Assembly: GCA_012511175.1 (NCBI GenBank)
Contig: JAAZGO010000004.1
Coordinates: 1 to 64,000 of the forward strand
DNA length: 64,000 nt
Direction of reading: 5' to 3'
Origin: Fastidiosipila sp.
GTDB lineage: Bacteria; Bacillota; Clostridia; Saccharofermentanales; DTU023
This document shows positions 1 through 7,500 of this stretch, in pieces (within the stretch, counting starts at the first letter, position 1; the number at the start of each line of letters is the position of its first letter). The notes under the pieces were generated by a model. That model was not told the DNA's origin. It worked only from the letters and a program-made list of their open reading frames with translations, and searched no databases. A program made the translations under genes and the position numbers.

Positions 1-2654
1 GAAGCATCGCCCATGAAGGTGACCGTGATGTCCTCTTCATCCAGCTCAACATCGGCGACTCCGCTCGCCGTGATGGCGGCCGCTTCCGCTGCCAGCTTGG
101 CCAAAAAGTCCGCCTTGGCCTTGTCAGATAAGACTCCAACATACACAGGATCTCCCTGTTCGTCCTGAAGTCTAATATTATTATCAATGAAAACATCGTA
201 ATCAGGTAATGTGATATGCAGCTCTCCATACGGAAGACCCGATCCAACTTCACCACTTACTAAAAGCTCTCCATCTTCGTTAGTCGTTCCAACCCAATAT
301 CTCTCGGTATCGTCTCCAACCATTCCTGTTGTTAGTACAAGTTTGCTGCTAGCCCATGGCCATCCAGACGCTCCTGTCCAAATTGGCATGCCTACCCTTA
401 CTTCTTGATTGGGCCTGAGTCCACTGATTGTAAAGCTTAGTGTGTCTCCAGCAGCATAATAATTTTCATCAAGGGCACTAACAGTAATCTGTGGAATTTC
501 AACTGTGACGGTTACAACAGTTTCGTTTCCAAATGAGTCTTTAAATGTTGCTTGTAACTTGTTTCCATCTTGTAATGTTGCTAATGCCAAAGCCTCTGGG
601 TCACTTCCGTCTAACGCTTCGAATGGTGTCATGTCTAGCTCAAATACACCTGAAACGGAATCGTATTTTAGAGTTCCCCAATCAACTTTAGGCTGTCCGT
701 TATAGTCCAGGCGATAAACTGTTACATCTGTTTCATCTAAATTATCGTCTGTGACTTCAATAGAAAGTCTATGAAGTATGTCACGTTGCCAAAATACTAA
801 TGTTGCTTCGTCATTTACAATATTCTCCTCAACCGTGACTAAGGAGCCATAGTTATCTCCACCGATATATGGATTGTATTGATAGTGTAATTTGGAAGCT
901 ACCGGAGGCGTGGTGTCTGCCTTGACCTCGATATCCTCCTCAAGCTCCGTGATCACTGCACCGGTATCAAGATCCTCAAGCCACACGCGGACCGTGTAGT
1001 CGCCTGCCTCGCTGAAGGTCAGGTTGAAGGTATTTGCCATCTCACCTGTGGGAATCTCCGCCGGCAGGGGGAAGCCGCTCAAGGGGCCCCAGTAACCGTC
1101 GTTGTCCTCGTCAATCACCTGTGTGATCTCATGGCCTAAGGAGTCCTTGCCAACAAAGGTCAGCGAACCAGGACCCTCAAGCGAAATCCTGTTCAGCGCA
1201 CGGGCATAGCCCTGCGTACCCACCAGCACGTTCTCGGTCGCAAGGTCAAAATCAAAGCCCACCATCGCAAGGATGTCTTCATCCGGCAACTCATAGACAT
1301 ACTGGTAGGTCGAAACAATTAATTTAAACTCAACGGTCACTTCTACATCAGCAGCTAAATCTGCGACTGTGTAAGTGGTGCCGGCATCCCCAACTACAAC
1401 CCCATCTTTCTTCCACTCTTTGACCTGGTAGCCTGGATCTGGCGTTGCTGTGAAGATAACATCCAAGCCTCCATCAACTTTATCCCCACTAGTAACGTTC
1501 TCCCAGCCAAACGGGTTTTGTATCGCAGCTTCTAATTCACCATTTCCACCCACTACGCTGAAGGTTACAGTGTATTTAGGTGCTGCTGCATCAAACTCAA
1601 TCTCCAGTGTTGCTACAGCAGAGTTTGTATGTCCAGACTTAACTGCGATCGCTTTAAGCACCACAGTTCCACCGTTTGCAGGTTCATCCAAGGCAGATGA
1701 ATCAACGATTATTTCATTGTCATATTTTTCGGAATCCGCTGTCGGTGTTGTTCCATCCAAGGTGTAATAAATCTCGGCACCAGTTGTTGCTGTCTCCAGT
1801 TTGACAGTAACACCTTCATTATTGGGAAGTGAATAATCCGGATTATAAGGATTTCCTGCAACCGTTGCAGTTATTGTAATAGCCTCCACTATCGGTTTCG
1901 GGACGTAGGGCGGTACCACAACCTGGGTTGCAGGGCTTGCTGCGTAACCCGGTTTGGCTTTGTAGCGAACCTCATAGGTCCCTGAAGCCAAGCCTGTGAT
2001 CACAGTTCCCGTAACAGCATTCCATGGGCTGGCTGACTTCAGTTTGTACTCCATGGTGGTGTTAACACCGGTAATCTTTCCGTCGTTATTGGCTCCGGTG
2101 GTCGGCGCCACACCTGTCAAGCCTGTTGGGGCAACTTGAGTTTCAAGCCGGTAGCCATCCGCGTCCAGCCAATAACCATACTGCACAATACGGTCATCGT
2201 TGATCACTTCAACATATTTATTAGCAATCCGGCCGGCATCTGCAGTCCAGCTGTTAAGCCAAGCATAAGTTGGCTTGGCTTTTCGCCGGAGGGCCATGTA
2301 CTTGTCGGCCAGCTTACGGTAGTCAACATGCTGACGGGAGATTGAACTGACATAGGAGATAATGACCTCGTCAACTTTTTTACCCGATGAGGCCGCCGAC
2401 CGAAGCAAGCCCATGTAATATTTGGCTAGGCGCGCTTCATGCCTGTCCGGATTAGATCTGTAGGCAAAATAGGAATTTTTCAAGGCCTCATAGAGAATTA
2501 CATTCAATTTTTCGCCATCTTTTACGACGTATGCGTAGGGCGTCGCTGTTTCAGCATCCTGGGCACGCACCAGTTGAGCAGGCATTCCCCCCCAAACAAT
2601 CCCAAAGGCAAGAATGGCCACCAGTATCCTGACTCCCCACCATTTGCACCTCAT
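1..2654 (-). CDS. Large secreted multi-domain surface protein, 3' end beyond window
   Basis: The minus-strand frame is open without a stop from an ATG at 2654 to the window edge (884 codons), preceded by AAAGGAGA five bases upstream. Residues 1-31 form a signal peptide ending VRA|QD. Residues about 35-150 look helical. Residues about 160-250 form a small beta domain containing TGLASGTYEVRYKAK. Residues about 257-350 resemble the chitobiase/beta-hexosaminidase C-terminal type fold (YYTLDGTTPT). Residues about 358-445 resemble a divergent InlB B-repeat (TATPDPGYQVKEW). The rest is beta-rich with unassigned Ig-like modules. No anchor is visible because the C-terminus is missing. It follows the Thr-rich membrane protein gene after 60 bp, probably in one transcript. 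Role unknown; a cell-surface or adhesion function is inferred. Base composition changes sharply between modules. Confidence 0.85.
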   Translation of the reverse strand, partial: MRCKWWGVRILVAILAFGIVWGGMPAQLVRAQDAETATPYAYVVKDGEKLNVILYEALKNSYFAYRSNPDRHEARLAKYYMGLLRSAASSGKKVDEVIISYVSSISRQHVDYRKLADKYMALRRKAKPTYAWLNSWTADAGRIANKYVEVINDDRIVQYGYWLDADGYRLETQVAPTGLTGVAPTTGANNDGKITGVNTTMEYKLKSASPWNAVTGTVITGLASGTYEVRYKAKPGYAASPATQVVVPPYVPKPIVEAITITATVAGNPYNPDYSLPNNEGVTVKLETATTGAEIYYTLDGTTPTADSEKYDNEIIVDSSALDEPANGGTVVLKAIAVKSGHTNSAVATLEIEFDAAAPKYTVTFSVVGGNGELEAAIQNPFGWENVTSGDKVDGGLDVIFTATPDPGYQVKEWKKDGVVVGDAGTTYTVADLAADVEVTVEFKLIVSTYQYVYELPDEDILAMVGFDFDLATENVLVGTQGYARALNRISLEGPGSLTFVGKDSLGHEITQVIDEDNDGYWGPLSGFPLPAEIPTGEMANTFNLTFSEAGDYTVRVWLEDLDTGAVITELEEDIEVKADTTPPVASKLHYQYNPYIGGDNYGSLVTVEENIVNDEATLVFWQRDILHRLSIEVTDDNLDETDVTVYRLDYNGQPKVDWGTLKYDSVSGVFELDMTPFEALDGSDPEALALATLQDGNKLQATFKDSFGNETVVTVTVEIPQITVSALDENYYAAGDTLSFTISGLRPNQEVRVGMPIWTGASGWPWASSKLVLTTGMVGDDTERYWVGTTNEDGELLVSGEVGSGLPYGELHITLPDYDVFIDNNIRLQDEQGDPVYVGVLSDKAKADFLAKLAAEAAAITASGVADVELDEEDITVTFMGDA

Positions 2655-2714
2655 CTCAATCTCCTTTCACCGTGAAACCCTATCATCAGTTACAGTCATC
2701 GTTATAAGCTGATT

Positions 2715-3320
2715 TTAATTCTTAGTAACCGACACCTTTGCTCTGTGCTGGCTGTCTGACAGCGGTGGACTTTCGTCTACCACCTCGTAGTAGTACTCGT
2801 TGCTGTATTGATCAAATGTCATCTGTTTCCCGGCATAATTGACGGTATAATCGCCTGCCGACTTAGGAGCGGGAGAAATCTTGACAAAAACAAAGGTTGT
2901 CCCCAAAGAAAGCCCTGGTTCCGTGTAAACGCTGTAACTGAAGAGAGTCGTCGGCGTCGCAGTCGTTGCTGCCGTAGTTGTTGTCGTGGTCGTCTTGGCC
3001 GTTGTCTGCTTGGTCGTAGTCGTCGCGGTCGTCGTGGGCGCCTCAGTGGTTGTCGGCTCCTCGGTTGTCGTCGGTTCTGCAGTCGTCGGCTCCTCAGTGG
3101 TTGTGGTTGTCGTCGTCGTCGTCGGAGGTTCCGTCGGAGCCTCGGTTACCTGAGTTGTCTCGGTCGGTTCCGGTTCTTCTTCACGCTTGCAGCACTTAGG
3201 AAGGCAAAGAATTAAAAGAAGCACCAGGATCAGTGCCAGAACAGCGGATACAGCCGCCAGGATATTTCTTTGTTTCTCGGCCTTGGTCAGAACCTTTTTC
3301 TTGTCGTCTCCGTTGCTCAT
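2715..3320 (-). CDS. Thr-rich single-pass membrane protein
   Basis: This 201-residue protein has a short charged N-terminus, one transmembrane helix at about residues 20-40 followed by a Cys-Cys pair, a long Thr/Glu/Pro stalk at about 54-125, and a C-terminal domain of about 75 residues with many Tyr and Ser. The topology suggests a short cytoplasmic tail and an outside domain held off the membrane by a stalk that could be O-glycosylated (inference). The start has a GGAGGAG site. The stalk is encoded by near-repeats of ACG/ACC/ACA-type codons, a likely site of length variation. It is the first gene of a pair with the large secreted protein. I do not recognise a family for the C-terminal domain. 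Confidence 0.8.
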   Translation of the reverse strand: MSNGDDKKKVLTKAEKQRNILAAVSAVLALILVLLLILCLPKCCKREEEPEPTETTQVTEAPTEPPTTTTTTTTTEEPTTAEPTTTEEPTTTEAPTTTATTTTKQTTAKTTTTTTTAATTATPTTLFSYSVYTEPGLSLGTTFVFVKISPAPKSAGDYTVNYAGKQMTFDQYSNEYYYEVVDESPPLSDSQHRAKVSVTKN

Positions 3321-3379
3321 CTTGTCTCCTCCAGCTTTCTATTTGGATTAATTATCTTGGCAATGTACAAAAAGGCATG

Positions 3380-3410
3380 AAAAAGGCGACGCCCCTCAAC
3401 TTGGGTGTCG
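3380..3410 (-). terminator. Terminator-like hairpin in the leader of the Thr-rich gene
   Basis: On the minus strand an eight-pair stem with one mismatch (3403-3410 with 3387-3395, loop 3396-3402) is followed by CC and five T. It lies between a good promoter and the gene start at 3320, so it could act as an attenuator or end a short RNA of about 120 nt. Confidence 0.45.
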
Positions 3411-3504
3411 ACTTCTACTCCCCTAAAACCAAACTTCTGTAACTCTTCGGCCTTGTTCGGTTTAAATCACCCAACACTTCTTCTGCATACATACTCACGC
3501 AAAC

Positions 3505-3534
3505 ATTATCACCAATTTGGGTAATGGCTGTCAA
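3505..3534 (-). promoter_or_regulatory. Sigma-A promoter for the surface protein pair
   Basis: TTGACA (3534-3529) and GATAAT (3510-3505) are separated by 18 bp on the minus strand. The predicted transcript starts near 3498 and reads through a leader of about 180 nt before the Thr-rich gene. Confidence 0.6.
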
Positions 3535-3868
3535 CCGATGACCGGAAAATATTCAAAAAATGGCCTCTTGGATGGATGACAAGGCTTTCCGTTTTTGTTC
3601 ATTCCCCAATGCGCGGGCCAATTTCGTGCGGGGAGCCCGTGCAACAGTAATCTTTCTTGAAATTGCGACTCTCCTTTCATATCACGGGCAGCTGTGTCCT
3701 CAAATTCATCATTTGAATTAATTTTGCATACTGGCCATTCTCTTTTGAAAAAAAGATTAGAGATTGCCTGTAATCCATGGAAAGGCAAGAAGCCGGATGC
3801 AGGAATTATTTTTTTCAGGAATTGAAAGATGCGGGGATCCTTGCTTTTCTCCCCTTATGGAGATCCTC

Positions 3869-3945
3869 TGGTGCGCTAGGAGGGATTCGAACCCCCGGCC
3901 CCTTCCTTAGGAGGGAAGTGCTCTATCCTGCTGAGCTACTAGCGC
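3869..3945 (-). tRNA. tRNA-Arg (anticodon CCT)
   Basis: The minus strand folds into a full cloverleaf. The acceptor stem is GCGCTAG/CTAGCGC, the D stem is GCTC/GAGC, and the anticodon stem is CTTCC/GGAAG around the loop CTCCTAA, giving anticodon CCT (codon AGG). The T loop is TTCGAAT, the discriminator is A, and the 3' CCA is encoded. It lies downstream of the uraA terminator. Confidence 0.95.
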
Positions 3946-3965
3946 ATGACGACCTTTGACAGTAT

Positions 3966-3997
3966 ACCAAAAGCGGCCCCGTTTTGGCGGGGCCGCT
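3966..3997 (-). terminator. Rho-independent terminator after uraA
   Basis: A perfect ten-pair GC-rich stem (3972-3981 with 3988-3997) around a six-base loop is followed by TTTTGG on the minus strand. It closes the uraA transcript 35 bp after its stop codon. Confidence 0.8.
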
Positions 3998-4031
3998 GGT
4001 CAGACAATCAGTCCGTGATCAGGCTGGGATT

Positions 4032-5354
4032 TTACTCTTCGCCTTCTTCCTTGAACTCATAGTCCTTGCCGGGAAGAATGGCATTCAGGAGGATGCCCAG
4101 GATGGCCGCGATGGCCAGGCCTGACAGGTTGATCGAAGTCGCGCCCACCGGGAAGGTCAGGCCGCCGACCACGTCGAAGCCAAGGCCGGACACCAGGATG
4201 ACGGCTGCCACAATCAGGTTGCGGGTGCTGGTCAGGTCGACCCGGTTCTCAACCATGTTGCGGACACCGATGGCGGTGATCATACCATAGAGGATGAAGG
4301 ACACGCCGTTGATGACCACGCCCGGAATGGTTCCGATGGCGCTGCCGACGATGGGCAGGAAGCTGGCAACAATCGCCATGACCGCCGCCACCTGCATCAC
4401 CCGGGGGTCATAGACGCGGGTCAGGACCAGGACGCCGGTATTCTCACCGTAAGTGGTGTTGGCGGGTCCGCCGACGATGGAGGCCAGGCTGGTCGCCACA
4501 CCATCACCGACCAGGGTTCTGTGCAGACCCGGCTTGGAGATGAAGTTTCTGCCGACCGTAGCCGAAATGGCGACGATATCGCCCACATGCTCCATCATGG
4601 TAGCCAGGGCGATGGGCACAATCGTGATGATGGCACTCACATCGAATTTCATGATCTGGGCCGCCGTGACCGGGACGCCGACGATGCCGACACCCTTGAG
4701 CGCGGAGAAGTTAACCACGCCGAAGAGTATGGAGACAACATAGCCCGTAATGACCCCCATCAGGATGGGGATGATCTTCAGCATGCCCCTGCCCCAGAGG
4801 TTGCAGACAATGATGGTCACCATTGAAACCAGGGCGATCAGCCAGTTGACGCCTGCCGGGAGTACCCCTTTCGCCGTCTCAATCGGGGCCATGATGCCGC
4901 CGATGGCGACCGGGGACAGAACCAAACCGATCAGCATGATGACCGGGCCTGTGACAACCGGCGGGAAGAAGCGCATGACGCGTTTGGGACCGACCAGCTT
5001 GATGATGCCGGCAACGATGATGTAAACGAAACCGGCGACAAAGACACCGCCGCACGCATAAGGCAGCTTGGCCGGGTCATTTTGCCCCACATGCAGGTAA
5101 CCTGCGATGAAGGCAAAGGAAGAGCCGAGGAAGGCAGGAACCTTTCCTCCCGTGACCAGGTGGAAAAACAGGGTTCCGGCACCGGCTGTCAGCAGGGCTG
5201 TCGAAACAGGGAGCCCGGTGATAATGGGAACCAGGATGGTAGCGCCGAACATCGCAAACAAATGCTGCACGCCCAGGACCAGAGTTTTGGGAACCCCCAG
5301 CTCTCTTACGTCATAGACGGGCTCAATGCCCAGCTTTGATTTCTCTTTTGCCAT
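4032..5354 (-). CDS. uraA: Uracil permease (NCS2 family)
   Basis: This is a 440-residue nucleobase:cation symporter of the inner membrane. It carries UraA-type signatures: QHLFAMFGAT near the N-terminus, GSSFAFI, EHVGD in the middle and NTTYGENTGVLVLTRVYD, matching uracil rather than xanthine transporters. The frame extends to 5414, but the ATG at 5354 is chosen because AGGAGA lies seven bases upstream. It has its own promoter and a leader of about 165 nt. It sits downstream of, and in the same direction as, a cluster for amide and carbamoyl chemistry, which suggests that uracil is the imported substrate of that pathway (inference). Confidence 0.9.
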   Translation of the reverse strand: MAKEKSKLGIEPVYDVRELGVPKTLVLGVQHLFAMFGATILVPIITGLPVSTALLTAGAGTLFFHLVTGGKVPAFLGSSFAFIAGYLHVGQNDPAKLPYACGGVFVAGFVYIIVAGIIKLVGPKRVMRFFPPVVTGPVIMLIGLVLSPVAIGGIMAPIETAKGVLPAGVNWLIALVSMVTIIVCNLWGRGMLKIIPILMGVITGYVVSILFGVVNFSALKGVGIVGVPVTAAQIMKFDVSAIITIVPIALATMMEHVGDIVAISATVGRNFISKPGLHRTLVGDGVATSLASIVGGPANTTYGENTGVLVLTRVYDPRVMQVAAVMAIVASFLPIVGSAIGTIPGVVINGVSFILYGMITAIGVRNMVENRVDLTSTRNLIVAAVILVSGLGFDVVGGLTFPVGATSINLSGLAIAAILGILLNAILPGKDYEFKEEGEE

Positions 5355-5521
5355 TCGTTCATCTCCTCTCATAATAAGATTTCCTTTTTGATGCGTTCCG
5401 GACGTTTCCCCCAAAAAACTTGAAACACCTGCCGCATACGGGTTCTTATTATTTTACACAAAGCCTACCACAGGGACCCCATGAATGCATTAGCAATCTT
5501 TACAGGATCCGTGGTTCACTG
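5355..5521 (-). promoter_or_regulatory. Structured uraA leader
   Basis: The leader can form a stem in which ACCACGGATCC (near 5514-5504) pairs with GGGGTCC-CT-GTGGT about 40 nt later, with a two-base bulge. No purine riboswitch core and no convincing PyrR anti-antiterminator loop could be identified, and there is no clear terminator before the start codon. Confidence 0.3.
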
Positions 5522-5527
5522 CCACTG

Positions 5528-5555
5528 ATTATAGCCTAAAAGTGTCTTTTAGCAA
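5528..5555 (-). promoter_or_regulatory. Sigma-A promoter of uraA
   Basis: TTGCTA (5555-5550) and a perfect TATAAT (5533-5528) are separated by 16 bp on the minus strand, upstream of uraA and downstream of the AEC permease gene. uraA can therefore be expressed separately from the cluster before it. Confidence 0.7.
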
Positions 5556-5615
5556 GAGAATTTTCACAATGCTTTGTTTACCGGACACAATTGCGCCCGC
5601 TTTCCCTGCTGTTTA

Positions 5616-6554
5616 TCAGAGAAAAGCGCCGGCTCTCAAAAGCAGGATAAAGAAGTGCAAGGTGACAAGCGAAACCAGGGAGGTCACCGCCACTGCCTGG
5701 GAGGCCAGTTCCCCATCCCCGCCCATGTTGTAGGCCATGGCTGGCAGGGGGCTGGCGACCGGGCCGCCGAAGGCGACCAGGAAGGAAAGAAGCAGGATCT
5801 CCCGAAAACCCATCCAGATGGCCAGGGGAACAAAAAGGGCCGGGACGATCAGGGTTCGCATGGCAGTTGCCGCAAGGATGGCTTTCCGGTTGCTTCTCAA
5901 GCCCTCAAAGGTCAGGGCAGCCCCCGCGGCCATGAGGGCCAGGGGCGCGGCAGATGATGCAATCTGGCTGACCGGCAGGTAAACCATGGCAGGCAGCTTC
6001 AGGCCCGTCAGCTTGAAAAAAAGAGCCGCCAGAACAGCCAGGATGATGGGGTTGGTGATCAGCTTTTTCAGGATGGGCCGGATGCCCGTCCTATGATTCA
6101 GCATGAATTCGAAAATCAGAACGGACAGGATATTGTAAAGGGGCACCATGACCGCGATCAGGATGCTGGTCACCCCGATCCTTTCAGCCCCGAAGAGGAG
6201 GGTGCCGTAAATCAGGCCGTGCAGATTGAAATTGGAACGGTAGGCACACTGGGCCACCACCGCCGCCCGGGATCTTTGCCTGACCCATCGGAGGGCGAAA
6301 AGGACACCGCCTGCCGCCTGAACCAGGACGCAGACAATGGCAAAAAGGATGGCCTTGAGGTTGAAGGCTTCCGCCAGGTCGGTGTCATAGGTGCTGACAA
6401 AAAGAGCGGTAGCGATGAAGACAACAAAAACCAGGCGGTTGAGGGACCGGCCCATGGATTCCGGGATGATTTTGGATTTCCTGAGCAGGGCGCCCAAAGC
6501 GATAAAAAAATAAAGCGGGAAAAGGGATTCAAAGGTTTCGAGGAATACAGCCAT
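5616..6554 (-). CDS. AEC-family membrane permease (MdcF-like)
   Basis: This 312-residue polytopic membrane protein has the auxin-efflux-carrier pattern: FFIALGALLRK near the N-terminus, about ten hydrophobic segments, and a central break before the motif LTNPIILA-like ITNPIILAVLAA. The family includes the malonate transporter MdcF of Klebsiella, so carriage of malonate or another small acid is possible. The track frame reaches 6611, but the ATG at 6554 is preferred because the longer version would overlap an intrinsic terminator. Its ribosome binding site is weak. It lies between the cyclase gene and uraA. The substrate is not shown by the sequence. Confidence 0.8.
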   Translation of the reverse strand: MAVFLETFESLFPLYFFIALGALLRKSKIIPESMGRSLNRLVFVVFIATALFVSTYDTDLAEAFNLKAILFAIVCVLVQAAGGVLFALRWVRQRSRAAVVAQCAYRSNFNLHGLIYGTLLFGAERIGVTSILIAVMVPLYNILSVLIFEFMLNHRTGIRPILKKLITNPIILAVLAALFFKLTGLKLPAMVYLPVSQIASSAAPLALMAAGAALTFEGLRSNRKAILAATAMRTLIVPALFVPLAIWMGFREILLLSFLVAFGGPVASPLPAMAYNMGGDGELASQAVAVTSLVSLVTLHFFILLLRAGAFL

Positions 6555-6570
6555 CGGGTCTTCTTTTTTG

Positions 6571-6602
6571 AAAACCCCCCGCGCCGGCAAGAGCGCAGGG
6601 GG
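6571..6602 (-). terminator. Rho-independent terminator after the cyclase-family gene
   Basis: A nearly perfect GC stem (6575-6584 with 6593-6602) is followed by TTTTC on the minus strand. It lies between the cyclase gene stop and the AEC permease start, so it ends or weakens the pucR-led transcript. Confidence 0.75.
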
Positions 6603-6649
6603 CGTCAACAAAGGAGAAAGAATGCCGCCTTGCGGCGGGATCCGTCCGT

Positions 6650-7447
6650 TTAGTCGACTTCTTCAAAGGCGACGCAGCGGCAGAAAGCTGACTCGCCGTA
6701 CTGGAACTTCCAGGGGAAGGTCCCCAGGATCAAGCGCTTGTTGAGCACCTTGTCAATCTCGCCGCCGATGCACTCCACGTGAATGATCTCGTCGGGCTGG
6801 GGGAAGAGCTGAATGTGCATGCCCTGGTAAACATCGGGCCAGGGGTAGATCTCATTCAGACCCTTGCCGTAGCGCTTCCTCATGTAGGCATCGCAGGCCG
6901 CCGCTTCCTGGGGCTCCCAGTCGCGGATCTTGGTGTTCATGGGATGGTCGGCCGAGCCGCAGTCAACGGCGATGTACTTGATCTCCATCTCCTTCAGCCA
7001 GGGGATGAAATCCAGCGAGGGGCCCGGATGGCGGAGCATGTAGCGGCGCTCATCGGCCTCGGGCTGGTCAAAGCCGTACTTGTGGTAGCCGGTGCTGATG
7101 AAGATGATGTCTCCCTTTTTGACCTCCACGCGATCCATGATGTCCTGCGGGGTGTAGATGGACCAGTCCTCGGTGATATCCGACAGGTCAACCACCACGC
7201 CGGGTCCCACCAGCTTGTCCATCTCCAGCGAGGCGATGTCACGGCCGGCCGTGTCAAAATGCAAAGGGCCGTCCAGATGAGTGCCCACGTGGTTGGATGT
7301 GGTGATCAGCATGCCGTTGGCTCCGTTGGGGGCCAGGCGCTTGAAGAATTTGACCTGCAGGGGCTCATAGGTGGGCCAGGGCGGGGTCAGATGGCTTGTG
7401 TTAATCGAAAGGTCGTAGACTTTCACTTTATCCCAGTTCTTAATCAT
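6650..7447 (-). CDS. Cyclase-family metal-dependent hydrolase (kynurenine formamidase fold)
   Basis: This 265-residue enzyme has the PF04199 metal-binding signature HVGTHLDGP, with His53, His57 and Asp59, and a typical length for the family. Known members, such as kynurenine formamidase KynB and isatin hydrolase, hydrolyse amides, including cyclic ones. Cytoplasmic location is expected because there is no signal peptide. The start has GGGAGG seven bases upstream. It is the last gene before a terminator in the pucR-DUF2877-fdrA-DUF1116 operon. From that context I infer ring opening of a cyclic imide such as barbiturate, but the substrate is not known. Confidence 0.85.
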   Translation of the reverse strand: MIKNWDKVKVYDLSINTSHLTPPWPTYEPLQVKFFKRLAPNGANGMLITTSNHVGTHLDGPLHFDTAGRDIASLEMDKLVGPGVVVDLSDITEDWSIYTPQDIMDRVEVKKGDIIFISTGYHKYGFDQPEADERRYMLRHPGPSLDFIPWLKEMEIKYIAVDCGSADHPMNTKIRDWEPQEAAACDAYMRKRYGKGLNEIYPWPDVYQGMHIQLFPQPDEIIHVECIGGEIDKVLNKRLILGTFPWKFQYGESAFCRCVAFEEVD

Positions 7448-7500
7448 GATGTTCCTCCCATTTTCTTGACTGGTTCTGTCCGTAAATTATTATAGCGCTT

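Larger units (their letters stand above)
3321..3868. other. Intergenic region between the surface protein genes and tRNA-Arg
   Basis: The left part (3321-3534) is the leader of the Thr-rich gene, with a promoter and a terminator-like hairpin. A 25-codon minus-strand frame starts at 3492 (MYAEEVLGDL...) but lacks a ribosome binding site. The right part (3535-3868) is more AT-rich. It has only frames with no family signature, and I see no gene there. Confidence 0.5.

Noticed and set aside
2808-3215. Arg/Cys-rich plus-strand frame opposite the Thr-rich stalk
   Set aside because: Produced by reading Thr codons backwards; no start signal.
3531-3788. 85-codon minus-strand frame before tRNA-Arg
   Set aside because: No ribosome binding site and no recognisable family; it overlaps the surface gene promoter.
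3869-3945. tRNA-Arg as an integration site of a genomic island
   Set aside because: No integrase gene and no direct repeat of the tRNA 3' end was seen nearby.
5355-5521. Purine riboswitch in the uraA leader
   Set aside because: The conserved core bases could not be found, and NCS2 motifs point to uracil rather than purine transport.
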